From Paraburkholderia caffeinilytica (GTDB lineage Bacteria; Pseudomonadota; Gammaproteobacteria; Burkholderiales; Burkholderiaceae), in assembly GCF_003368325.1 (NCBI RefSeq), contig NZ_CP031467.1, positions 4,216,001 to 4,280,000 of the forward strand: a DNA stretch of 64,000 bases, written 5' to 3'. A model generated the notes under the pieces. The model was not told the origin of the DNA, ran no database searches, and was given only the letters and a program-made list of their open reading frames with translations. Numbering within the stretch: the first letter of the stretch is position 1; the number at the start of each line of letters is the position of its first letter. Positions 26,635-35,364 of the stretch are shown here, piece after piece. The translations under genes and the position numbers were made by a program.

Positions 26635-27912
26635 ATGAAAAACCGCCTCACGTTTTATATCGCCGCCGGCATGGTGCTCGGCGTCGCAGTGGGATACGCA
26701 TGCCACACCGGTGCAGCGGATGTCGCTGCGGCGAAAGTTATCGCAGGGTATTTCTCGATCATCACCGATATTTTTCTGCGGCTCATCAAGATGATCATTG
26801 CGCCGCTGGTGTTCGCGACGCTGGTTGCCGGACTTGCTGGCATGGACAGCGGTCGTGACGTCGGCCGCATCGGCCTGCGCACCATGGGTTGGTTCGTCTG
26901 CGCCTCGCTGGTTTCTCTCGCGCTCGGCCTCCTGCTGGCCAACGTCACACAGCCAGGTGCCGGTCTGCACATGGTTGCGGGTGCCGGCGACGTGAACACC
27001 GGCCTCAACACTGCCGGTCTGAACTTCAAGGACATCGTCACACATGCAATTCCTGTCAACCTGCTTGATGCGATGGCACGCAACGACATCCTGCAGATAT
27101 TGGTGTTTTCGATATTCTTCGGCCTGGGGCTGGGCGCGCTCAAACACGATCCGCGCGTCAACGCATTGATTCAGGCGATCGACGGGCTGGTCCCGGTCAT
27201 GCTCCGGTTGACCACCTACGTTATGCGCGCCGCACCGTTGGGTGTCTTTGGTGCGATCGCGTCGGCCGTGACGCTGCGCGGCCTGGACGTGTTGTTCACA
27301 TATGGCAAGCTGATCGGCTCGTTCTACCTCGGGCTGGCGCTACTATGGGCGCTCCTGATTGGCGTCGGTTATCTTTTCCTCGGCCGGGAGATCGGTCCGC
27401 TGCTCAAGGCGGTCCGCGAGCCGGCCATGCTTGCGTTTTCGACCGCCAGCAGCGAAGCCGCCTATCCACGACTGACTGAACAACTGGAGAAATTCGGCGT
27501 TGACAAGAAAGTGGTGGGTTTCACATTACCGCTTGGCTATGCGTTCAATCTGGACGGCTCCATGATGTATCAGTCGTTCGCGGCGATTTTCATCGCGCAG
27601 GCTTTTGGTGTGGATATGCCGTTGTCGCAACAAATCCTCATGCTGCTGGTGCTGATGCTCAGTAGCAAAGGTATGGCCAGTGTGCCGCGCGGCTCGGTCG
27701 TGGTGGTGGCGGCAGTGGCGCCGCTTTTCCACTTGCCCGCCGAGGGAGTAGTCCTGGTGCTCGCTATTGACCAGATTCTCGACATGGCCCGTACGATGAC
27801 GAATGTGATCGGCAACAGCGTGGCGACCGCAGTTATCGCGAAATGGGAGGCGCGACGCAGCGGCGCACGTGCCGGCATGCATTTCGAGGGACTTAGGGGC
27901 GAAGTGCAATGA
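26635..27912 (+). CDS. Dicarboxylate/amino acid:cation symporter (GltP/DctA family)
   Basis: A 425-residue DAACS transporter; ATG 26635 follows AAAGGAT. It has the family's paired hairpins and motifs: the Ser-rich FSTASSEAAYPRL, LGYAFNLDGSMMYQS, LMLSSKGMASVPRGS and DQILDMARTMTNVIGNSVAT. These carry the Na+/H+ and dicarboxylate/glutamate/aspartate sites. The stop overlaps the next start (ATGA at 27909), linking it to an Asp/Glu racemase-like remnant. A Tar-like receptor follows, so the locus looks like an aspartate/C4-dicarboxylate uptake and sensing module. Confidence 0.93.
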   Translation: MKNRLTFYIAAGMVLGVAVGYACHTGAADVAAAKVIAGYFSIITDIFLRLIKMIIAPLVFATLVAGLAGMDSGRDVGRIGLRTMGWFVCASLVSLALGLLLANVTQPGAGLHMVAGAGDVNTGLNTAGLNFKDIVTHAIPVNLLDAMARNDILQILVFSIFFGLGLGALKHDPRVNALIQAIDGLVPVMLRLTTYVMRAAPLGVFGAIASAVTLRGLDVLFTYGKLIGSFYLGLALLWALLIGVGYLFLGREIGPLLKAVREPAMLAFSTASSEAAYPRLTEQLEKFGVDKKVVGFTLPLGYAFNLDGSMMYQSFAAIFIAQAFGVDMPLSQQILMLLVLMLSSKGMASVPRGSVVVVAAVAPLFHLPAEGVVLVLAIDQILDMARTMTNVIGNSVATAVIAKWEARRSGARAGMHFEGLRGEVQ

Positions 27913-28427
27913 CGGCGCCGATGGTGCAGACCCGGAGATCATTCGGCATCCTAATCGCTGACTATATTCACAGTGAGAAACTTTTCGAACGTTATTTCGC
28001 CGCGCCGGAATTCCAGGTTCTTCATTCGCGTCTGTGCGCGCCAGGCGAAGTCGATCCGGTCGTCTGTGCCGTCTACGGCGAAGACGGTATCAGGTGCGGC
28101 AACCTCGGGGGAACACCGGTCGAACTACTGCCCAAAACCCGTGCCGATCCGATCGTGCAGGGCGCCGATGTGATCTTGTCACGCCTGACGGAAATCAGTC
28201 TCGTGATGGACCGGATCGGGCCGCTGGAAGTGCCCTTGGTTGACTCAAACCTGGTGTACGCGCATTACGTGGTGGCGGTTGGCTACGCTTGTCGCGGTCG
28301 CGTCTTCAAGGTCGGCGTGGTGGGTGGCGTTGGGCTGGCAGCAACCGTGGACTCTCGCAAAGCGCTGCATCGAGTAAGCGCGTGGAGACGCGGTTCCCGA
28401 AGCCACAGTTGCACAATGATGACGTGA
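27909..28427 (+). pseudogene. Mosaic remnant of Asp/Glu racemase-superfamily genes
   Basis: Residues ~11-120 resemble the C-terminal domain of aspartate/glutamate racemases: FGILIADYIHSEKLFERYF, AVYGEDGIRCG, GADVILSRLTEISLV. In the last block the catalytic Cys of the usual GCTE motif is replaced (SRLTE). Then [17 protein letters not shown] resembles the start of such a protein. So the gene looks like the tail of one racemase joined to the head of a second, both incomplete, ending in low-quality sequence. The frame is open (172 aa) and coupled to the symporter, but catalysis is unlikely. Confidence 0.6.
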
Positions 28428-28561
28428 GACCAACCGACCTCGCTGCAGTCTGGACGGGGGATGGTGCGCGCGACCAACCGCCTGTCCTCCAGCGAAGCGA
28501 CAAACAAATACGAATGAACGTGCAGATCATAATCGTGAGCGCGTTGAAGGAGTTCGGGATT

Positions 28562-30103
28562 ATGTTTTCAAGTATCAAACTGTCTTCCTTTATGCTGGCA
28601 CTGCTAGCCACGTTTGTTCTTTTTCAGATCATCGTGCAGGGGCTCGGTTTCTCGTCGATGGGGGGAACCCGGGACGACATTGCGCGCCTGACAAACCTAT
28701 CGATCAGGCAGGGCGGGGCGCTCAACGCGACTACACGCGACCTGATGGACGCTCGCATCAATCTGGCCCGTGCTGCCACGCGCGTGGCACATGGCAGCGC
28801 GGAGCCGGTCGAGATCGTGAAACATGCAAAAGAGCAACTCACCCAGGCCGACGGCGATTTTGCGAGCTTCGTATCCGAAGCCTCGGGTGATGGAGAAAGC
28901 CAGTCCAGATCGGTAGCGTTGCAACAACAGTTTCGAACGCTGCGCCAGGCCCTTGGAGAACTCGTGGGGTTTCTGGATGCCAACAACCTTCAGGCCTATC
29001 TCGATCAGCCGACGCAAAAATATCAGGATGCGTTCATAACGGAGCAGCACCGATATGCAGATTTTGTTGCGCACGAGGCCGACGCATCCCTGAAGTCGCT
29101 CGATTTGCGGTATGGCAGGTTCAGAGTCACCGGTTTTTTGATGCTGGCGATCATGCTTCTTCTTTCGGTTCTAGTGAGTGTCGTGCTTGGACGCGCCATG
29201 TCGAAACCGCTTCGCGAGACGGAGAGACTGTTTCAGGCGATTTCGAACGGTCGCTTGAACAATCAGGTCACCACGTCCGGATTCAAGGAAATCAGCCGTC
29301 TCCAGGTCGATCTTGGCGTTATGCAATCCAGTGTGGCGAAGATGGTCGCTTCTGTTCGCGAAGCTTCGGATTCGATTCATCTCGGTACCAATGAAATCGC
29401 GACCGGAAACACGGAGCTGTCAGCACGAACGGAGGAACAGGCTGCGTCACTGCAGCAAACCGCAGCAAGTATGGACGAGCTGACATCGACAGTGCGGCAA
29501 ACCGCTGAACATGCAGCCGAGGTAAGCCGGCTCGCTGCTGTCGCGTTGCAGGAGGCGGAAGCGGGAAACGATGTAGTCGGCGCAGTGGTAGAGCGAATGA
29601 ACGGAATCGCAGGTAGCTCCCACCGCATTGTCGAGATCATCACGGTCATCGACGGCATTGCGTTTCAGACGAATATCCTCGCCTTGAATGCGGCGGTGGA
29701 GGCGGCTCGCGCGGGCGACCAGGGTCGGGGGTTTGCTGTGGTCGCCAGTGAGGTTCGCGGGCTTGCCCAGCGTACGGCTGTTGCGGCCAGGGAGATCAAA
29801 CAATTGATTGAAGGTTCGGTGGAACAGGCTCGAGGGGGTGTAGATCTCGTAGAACGCGCTGGAGTGGCGATAGGGGCAGTCTCGAAATCGATTTCCCGTG
29901 TCACAACGATGATTGGCGAGATCAGCGGGGCAACGGGCGAGCAGAGTGCGGGAATCGCGCAGATCAATCGTGCGGTGACGGAGATGGATCGCATGACCCA
30001 GAAAAACGCTGCCCTCGTCGAGCAGGCGGCAGCTGCAGCACAGGAATTGCACGAACAGACGCGTCATCTGGCGTCCGCCGTCGCTACGTTCGAATTGCTT
30101 TGA
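28562..30103 (+). CDS. Tar/Tsr-like methyl-accepting chemotaxis protein
   Basis: A 513-residue class I receptor; ATG 28562 follows AAGGAG, and earlier in-frame ATGs lack a good site. TM1 ([16 protein letters not shown]), a Tar-type periplasmic four-helix domain, TM2 ([18 protein letters not shown]), HAMP and the signalling hairpin [20 protein letters not shown]. The helix segment [14 protein letters not shown] has the three Arg spacing of the Tar/Tsr amino-acid site, so an amino acid such as aspartate or serine is a plausible ligand. No C-terminal pentapeptide (ends ATFELL) and no small protein follows. Confidence 0.93.
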   Translation: MFSSIKLSSFMLALLATFVLFQIIVQGLGFSSMGGTRDDIARLTNLSIRQGGALNATTRDLMDARINLARAATRVAHGSAEPVEIVKHAKEQLTQADGDFASFVSEASGDGESQSRSVALQQQFRTLRQALGELVGFLDANNLQAYLDQPTQKYQDAFITEQHRYADFVAHEADASLKSLDLRYGRFRVTGFLMLAIMLLLSVLVSVVLGRAMSKPLRETERLFQAISNGRLNNQVTTSGFKEISRLQVDLGVMQSSVAKMVASVREASDSIHLGTNEIATGNTELSARTEEQAASLQQTAASMDELTSTVRQTAEHAAEVSRLAAVALQEAEAGNDVVGAVVERMNGIAGSSHRIVEIITVIDGIAFQTNILALNAAVEAARAGDQGRGFAVVASEVRGLAQRTAVAAREIKQLIEGSVEQARGGVDLVERAGVAIGAVSKSISRVTTMIGEISGATGEQSAGIAQINRAVTEMDRMTQKNAALVEQAAAAAQELHEQTRHLASAVATFELL

Positions 30104-31157
30104 ATCAGGTGTGACAACCGGAACGGGATCCGGCGGTTAGTCGGGATGAGAAGTAAGGCTATCTCAAGCGTTCGGCCCGAAGGGCAGCTTCCCGATACTG
30201 CTGATACCCGGGGTGCGGATGCCGGACATCTACCTCTTGAAGCGCCGACCGCACGCGACCTGACGAAAGTCGGTGATCGGGCGTCGAAATCCGTGGGAGT
30301 GACAGGGCAGGTGTTGAGCCGGACTGAGGTGGTGCGATATGGCTTCGATGCTTCCTCGTGATGCGCGGAAGGTGGCACGGTCGTGCAAAGATTCTGGCCG
30401 CAGGGAGCATAAGACCAGAACCTGAGAGCTGGATAAATGCGGATTTGCAGGTTGCAAAGGCGCAGCGGGAAACGTCAACGAACGAGCTCCTCAGGGTTAC
30501 CCGAAGGAGCACCGCGAGCGCATTGCCCTTTGATGCTGGATTTTCCGACGCATAGCGAATGAATCTGGCGACCACTGCGTCGCATGAGTCGCGATACCAC
30601 GTCATCCTTCCACACAAAACACTCGGCTCGCCAGCACATTCTCAAATTTTGTATATGATCCGATTCGAGAATGAAGAGTCGTGGACAAAAAAACAAAAAC
30701 GTTTCTGGACCGAATGCCTACGACAAAATCAGGAAATCCTTATCACTATCTAGTCGATAAAATGAATACCATCACAGGACGGGTCTAACTGCGTGGCCTG
30801 TGGTCGTTGACCATTCGACTTCCTGGCGCGACGCTCGGAGCTAGACCTCGATCTGACAGGCACACAACCCGGGAAGTGCCCCGAACGCTAATGGCAGAAT
30901 ATTTTGTACTGCGAGTTAGACCATCCACACGGCAAACGGGTGGCTTCATTTGCGTCGGCGCTACATTGGCATGCGTGCCCAAAGATTTTTGTTACCTACT
31001 AAAGTATCGGCCAAGCCAGCCGTTTACCTTGATACGCTTGGTTCTATTGATTACTTCTTCTGTTTTTCTCAATACGAGCACATGGCCAGGCAGCACGGTG
31101 TTCTTCGGACAGGTGCGCCAGCTAGGCAGCCGTATCGGCGTCTGATCAAAAGGATAT
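30104..31157. other. Intergenic, ~1.05 kb, no recognised gene
   Basis: I see no family resemblance in any frame. A 35-residue frame from GTG 30681 to 30788 (VDKKTKTFLDRMPTTKSGN, then YHYLVDKMNTITGRV) has lysine-rich, protein-like composition and could be a tiny gene. The stretch 31095-31157 before the next start has AAAAGGAT as ribosome site. Otherwise nothing. Confidence 0.4.
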
Positions 31158-32378
31158 ATGAAAAGGGATGACGTACTTGAGATTGCGAACCGTCTAAAGA
31201 GTGAAGGTCGTGCAATCTCTCCTGTAACTGTTTGTCTGGAAGCATATGGCCAGTCATTGCCGGAAATCGCGGCAACGCTTCAGCAATGGCGCGAAGAAAG
31301 GATCGCGCCCGTGGATTCGGCGCTCGCGGCCTTGCCAACACCAGAAGATTTTGGCGATGTGATGCGCGACGCCATCGAGCGTTGCTGGGCGGTGGCGCAG
31401 AAAAGTGTGCGTGGACAGGTCGATGCGGAAATACGCGCGTTGAAGGAGCGAGCCGAACAGGCCGAGCGGGAAACCGGTATGTTGTACATCGACCTGACGC
31501 GTACGCTAAATGAATTGGAGAGCTGCAAGCTTAAGGTGGCGGAGCTTCAGCATTCCGCCACGGGAGCGACTCGCATGATCGCTGCGCGCGACGCTGACAC
31601 AGTTCTCCCGATTGCCGACCGTTCGACAGCCACATCGAATGAAGCGCCAACAGAACCAGAAATCAATCCGGCAGCATTCGACGAACAGGCGCCGGTCGTC
31701 GAGGAGCTTGCATACCAGCCCCACCTTGACAGTGCCGCCATCGACAAGCATCCGATGACAGATTCGTCTCTTGGCGCTCCCCGACCCTTCGACGAGACGG
31801 GCACCGGGCCAGCGCTTGAGGAAACCGCGCAAACGCCTGCACCTGAGCCGGATCTTACCGTCGAGCCGGCCGAACGATTTAATGAGTTCGCACCACAAGT
31901 TTTGCTCCCCGAGCTGGACAGCGTCGATGGACTTGCCGAAGAGCTTGCTCTAGCTGAAACGCGTGCTTTGGCCGCCGAGGCTCGAGTGCAGGATCTCGAA
32001 GCGCAATTGGCAAATGCCGCTCAATCCGCCAATTCGCCGGCCAATGACTCCACCGGTGTGCAGGCGGCGCAAGAAGCGGCGCAGCGTATCGCCGAGATGG
32101 AGGCCACGTTCGCCCAGGAGCGACAAACGCTTCAGACGAGGCTCGACGAAGCCAATCTTGAGAGCACGCAATGGAAGCAGCGTGCCGGGCAATTGCGCAT
32201 TGAGTTCGCGCCGCTCAAGGAGCATGCCGCCTGGTTGAGCGCTCAGTCGGTTGGTCGCAGTGCCCTGTGCAGCAGACTGATTGTCGAGTTGGCCCGGGTG
32301 AGTCCCGGCAACCTGCTACTGCGGAAAGAAGTCCAGCAACAAATCGTCGACCAGGCAGCCCAAAACCATACTGGTTAG
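31158..32378 (+). CDS. KfrA-like DNA-binding coiled-coil protein
   Basis: A 406-residue protein. The first ~50 residues (DDVLEIANRLKSEGRAISPV, TVCLEAYGQSLPEIAATLQQ) resemble the KfrA N-terminal DNA-binding domain found on plasmids. A long Ala/Glu/Gln-rich coiled coil follows (about 85-125 and 255-345), broken by an acidic Pro-rich middle. KfrA proteins bind their own promoters and help plasmid partition or nucleoid organisation. Here it stands alone, without parAB or rep genes, between chemotaxis genes. Single-gene chromosomal homologues exist, so a plasmid origin is suggestive only. Confidence 0.75.
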   Translation: MKRDDVLEIANRLKSEGRAISPVTVCLEAYGQSLPEIAATLQQWREERIAPVDSALAALPTPEDFGDVMRDAIERCWAVAQKSVRGQVDAEIRALKERAEQAERETGMLYIDLTRTLNELESCKLKVAELQHSATGATRMIAARDADTVLPIADRSTATSNEAPTEPEINPAAFDEQAPVVEELAYQPHLDSAAIDKHPMTDSSLGAPRPFDETGTGPALEETAQTPAPEPDLTVEPAERFNEFAPQVLLPELDSVDGLAEELALAETRALAAEARVQDLEAQLANAAQSANSPANDSTGVQAAQEAAQRIAEMEATFAQERQTLQTRLDEANLESTQWKQRAGQLRIEFAPLKEHAAWLSAQSVGRSALCSRLIVELARVSPGNLLLRKEVQQQIVDQAAQNHTG

Positions 32379-32769
32379 TTCTGCGGTCGCGAACGAGTTC
32401 GCCAGGATGGATGCTCAGATGGGCGTCCATTTTTATTTGACGCCCACCCGCTGGCGCAAATATGGATAGAGTGACCAAAGTCAGCGACGCAAACGGCGAC
32501 CGTAAGCACAGGCGATGTATGTTGGACGGGATGCGCCAAAGCGTCGAAGCAATGCTATCCGACATACCGATTGCCCACGATCCTCGCGGCGATGTCGAAC
32601 GGCGGAATTGGACGCTCATAAACCGGATGACGATCGCCTCAGGTCGAACTCATCAGTCATTCGAGGCGCTGACAGCGCACACCTGCACGCCCGCAACTAT
32701 CAACGATCGAGTTGCTGTAGAGCCTACGGTAGCCACTCACTTGCGCGCACGCAGCAGCCAACTATTCGT
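32379..32769. other. Intergenic, 391 bp between convergent genes
   Basis: A 103-codon frame (32462-32773) overlaps the cheZ 3' end and shows no family features; I do not call it a gene. GATGGATGCTCAGATGGGCGTCCA (32407-32430 region) can pair weakly as a terminator for the KfrA-like gene, without a T-run of note. Confidence 0.35.
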
Positions 32770-33483
32770 CTAAAAACCTAAACTCGATAGCAGGTCGTCC
32801 ACTGCCTCCTGGTCCGGCATCGCAATCGAGTCCGGGACAGGGGGGCTCTCGGACTGTTGCGCTCGGGAGCTCTCCGAAAATTCTCTCATCACCCGTTCAG
32901 CAAACATCGTGCGTCGCTCAGGAGAGATACGCTCCATTAGCAAGTCCGCCAGTTGCCGTTCCAGCGACAGAACGATTTCCGTCACCTTGCGCAGCACCTG
33001 ACCGGTTAGATCCTGAAAGCTCTGCGCGACCAGCACTTCGCTCAATTGAGTATTTACCGTTGCCGTTGATTGGTGGAGTGATCTAAAGAAGCTACGCGTA
33101 TCGGCAAACAACTGCGCGATGGTTTCACGGTTTGCGCCTTGCACCGCAATGGAGTTCCATCTCTGTGAAAGAGTGCTGGCAGAAGACCCAAGTCTTTCCA
33201 GGATCGGGCGCATGTCGTCGATTGCGTTGAGCGTACGGGTCGCCGCATCTTCGGTCAGTTTCTCGATATATTTGAGGCGATTGACAGCATCGGGAACCAG
33301 GGACAATGATGTGCGGATATCCGCATCTATTCCAAGTGTCTGCAATGCCTCGTAGAGGCTCCGGGTGATGCCTGCCACTCGCGCCAGTATCTCGTCCTCG
33401 CGCCCCGAAAGCGGCGTCGAAGTCAGTTCATCCGGATGCGTGACCGCATTTCGCACTACGGTTAGATCGCTGACACTATTCAT
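32770..33483 (-). CDS. cheZ: Chemotaxis protein CheZ (CheY-P phosphatase)
   Basis: A 237-residue CheZ. The phosphatase helix [18 protein letters not shown] has the catalytic Asp158 and Gln162 (DxxxQ). The C-terminal peptide [13 protein letters not shown] is the CheY-binding tail. It dephosphorylates CheY-P to reset the flagellar motor signal. Its start overlaps the stop of cheY by 4 bp. This cheY-cheZ pair lacks cheA, cheW, cheR or cheB neighbours, so it may supplement a main chemotaxis operon elsewhere. Confidence 0.93.
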   Translation of the reverse strand: MNSVSDLTVVRNAVTHPDELTSTPLSGREDEILARVAGITRSLYEALQTLGIDADIRTSLSLVPDAVNRLKYIEKLTEDAATRTLNAIDDMRPILERLGSSASTLSQRWNSIAVQGANRETIAQLFADTRSFFRSLHQSTATVNTQLSEVLVAQSFQDLTGQVLRKVTEIVLSLERQLADLLMERISPERRTMFAERVMREFSESSRAQQSESPPVPDSIAMPDQEAVDDLLSSLGF

Positions 33484-33881
33484 GATGTCGCTCCGGGCTG
33501 TGCTATTTTCTCAACAATACGGGTGATCTTCTCGCCCAGTATCTCTGCGGTGAAAGGCTTCACGATGTATCCATTTGCCCCGGCCTGGGCCGCCGCCACG
33601 ATATTTTCTTTCTTGGCCTCGGCTGTCACCATCAAGACGGGTAGCGTCTTAAGCTGGATGTCGGCACGAATCGCTTTAAGCAGAGTAAGCCCATCCATAT
33701 TGGGCATGTTCCAGTCACTCAGGACAAAACCAAACTGCGCGCTTTTGAGATGTTGCAATGCCTCCACACCGTCAGCTGCCTGAGCGATGTTCACGAACCC
33801 CAGTTCTCGCAAGAGGCTGGTAATTATCTGCCGCATGATTGGGAAGTCGTCCACCACGAGAATTTTGATTTTTGTGTTCAT
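33480..33881 (-). CDS. cheY: Chemotaxis response regulator CheY
   Basis: A 133-residue single-domain receiver: acidic pair Asp11/Asp12 (VVDDFP), phospho-acceptor Asp56 (LSDWNMP), Thr86 (MVTAEA) and Lys108 (IVKPF), with the Trp57 next to the acceptor typical of CheY. It shuttles the phosphoryl signal from CheA to the flagellar switch. Translationally coupled to cheZ. Upstream DNA shows no clear sigma-28 box. Confidence 0.95.
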   Translation of the reverse strand: MNTKIKILVVDDFPIMRQIITSLLRELGFVNIAQAADGVEALQHLKSAQFGFVLSDWNMPNMDGLTLLKAIRADIQLKTLPVLMVTAEAKKENIVAAAQAGANGYIVKPFTAEILGEKITRIVEKIAQPGATS

Positions 33882-35204
33882 GTGTTGATCACCCTGGATC
33901 TCCAGATTTTACATGGGAAAATAATTGCCTTATCTCCCAGAGCGTGAATCGCTTGTCCCCACTTCAGCAACGCGCGTAGGGAAAAAACTGTGATGAGCCG
34001 GTGACGGTACGGCGTACGGTATCCCTCTGTCAATCTCCGAGCTCATGTACAACACAAGATATTTCTCGACGCGTTTGCGCGCTCCTGATTCTGCGTTAGG
34101 GATGTTCTGATTTTATTGTCGGCAAGACTCCGAATTTATTATCCATACCCCTCTCTTCCAAAACGGTGTCGCCCCGCACAAGGCAGAGCCAAGTTGCAGC
34201 ACCGGTTGCCGGATCCCATTCACCACATCAACTCGAGCCTATCCGGTGTCATGCTGCGCTTGCTGGGCATTCTCGTGGATCGGTGGCTGGAACTGGACGA
34301 CGCGATCAGCAAGCTTATCCATGAGATCGAGCCTGGAGGAGAAGAAAGGTTGTTACCTGTGAACTTTCCCACTTCTTGAGCTGTCACCTGATTCTGAAAT
34401 GGTGCGGAGGAACGGTGTTTGACCCAACAGACTCTGCTATAGAGTTGATGGGTTCGCACCAAAAGTCGATATGGAAGGGCGGCGTTCGTTCACGTAAGTC
34501 GCGACGTTCGATGGCTACCCGCGACATTTCGCCGGAAAGGTTGGGTGCGGGATCGATCGCTAATGCGGTCGTGAACCGCAAGCACTCAGAAGTGAGTAAT
34601 CCTTGACGTCATGCGGGATGCGCCGGGAGCGGAAGTGCCGGTTCATCGTGCAACCGACGACGCTGACTGGGAAACGAAGGTCTTCAAGGAGTGATTCGCT
34701 GGTCTCACTATCTGGGCGGCCGATCCTCAGCGTGACAGGGCTCGGCAGCACGATTCTCAATTGACTTCGCGAATTGATCGATTCCGTCGTGCGTCATGCG
34801 TCGTGCCACTAAGGAGTTCCTTACAATTAATTCGGCATGCCCCTAATGAATTTTCTACGCGTCCTGATTGCTCGACTCGCATCGCGTGACTACGATTTGA
34901 CAATCGTAGCGTGGGTCGTCTCGGAGTATCTATCGGACTTGCTGCTGTCCCGCAGGTGCTGCGCTCGTAGCGCTTTCGGGGCCACGCAGTGCAAGTGGTG
35001 CTTACGAACAGTCAGGCGGCGCCGCTGCGAGGTGACTACCGTTAGCGCGTAAGTCCGTCGGAAAATGTGCACATGAGCAGTAGCGAAGTAGGAGGCGGGC
35101 CGCAGAGGTTTGGTGATGGAAAATCTCTACCAAGAGAATCGGTGAACGCGCTGAACGCGGCATTGGCCAATGTACCGCAATACTCGCGCTGTCTATCGTC
35201 GACG
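33882..35204. other. Intergenic, ~1.3 kb, no recognised gene
   Basis: Several short frames are open but none has recognisable motifs. Bases 34837-35052 begin LRVLIARLASRDYDLTIV, faintly like the first strand of a response regulator, but no acidic pocket or acceptor Asp follows. I see no promoter of note. The stretch may hold decayed genes bordering the IS6 remnant. Confidence 0.4.
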
Positions 35205-35306
35205 ATTCCGATCCATCTGCGCTGGTACGTCTCAAATCTGCTCACTTGGCGTGCGCTTAAAGAAATGCTTTCCGAGGACGGTATCTCCATCGATCATTCG
35301 ACCAGC
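35205..35306 (+). mobile_element. IS6-family transposase N-terminal remnant
   Basis: About 33 codons read IPIHLRWYVSNLLTWRALKE and MLSEDGISIDHST. This is the helix-turn-helix start of IS6/IS26-type transposases (usually ...WYxxYxLSxRDLxEMxxERGxxxDHST). No DDE domain follows. It abuts the 5' end of the PAS-kinase gene, which lacks a clear start. Confidence 0.6.
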
Positions 35307-35364
35307 CGCTGCAGGGCCTGCGAGCTTCTGTCCCTGTTGGGAATGGGGTCGTGCTACCGCACGC

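Noticed and set aside
32462..32773. 103-codon plus-strand frame before cheZ
   Set aside because: No recognisable motif, overlaps the cheZ 3' end, weak start context.
34116..34379. Possible IS110-like helical segment (LGILVDRWLELDDAISKLI)
   Set aside because: Only one short helix looks similar; no second motif in frame.
34837..35052. Possible response regulator start (LRVLIARLASRDYDLTIV)
   Set aside because: Acidic pocket and acceptor Asp are missing; similarity is too short to support even a remnant.
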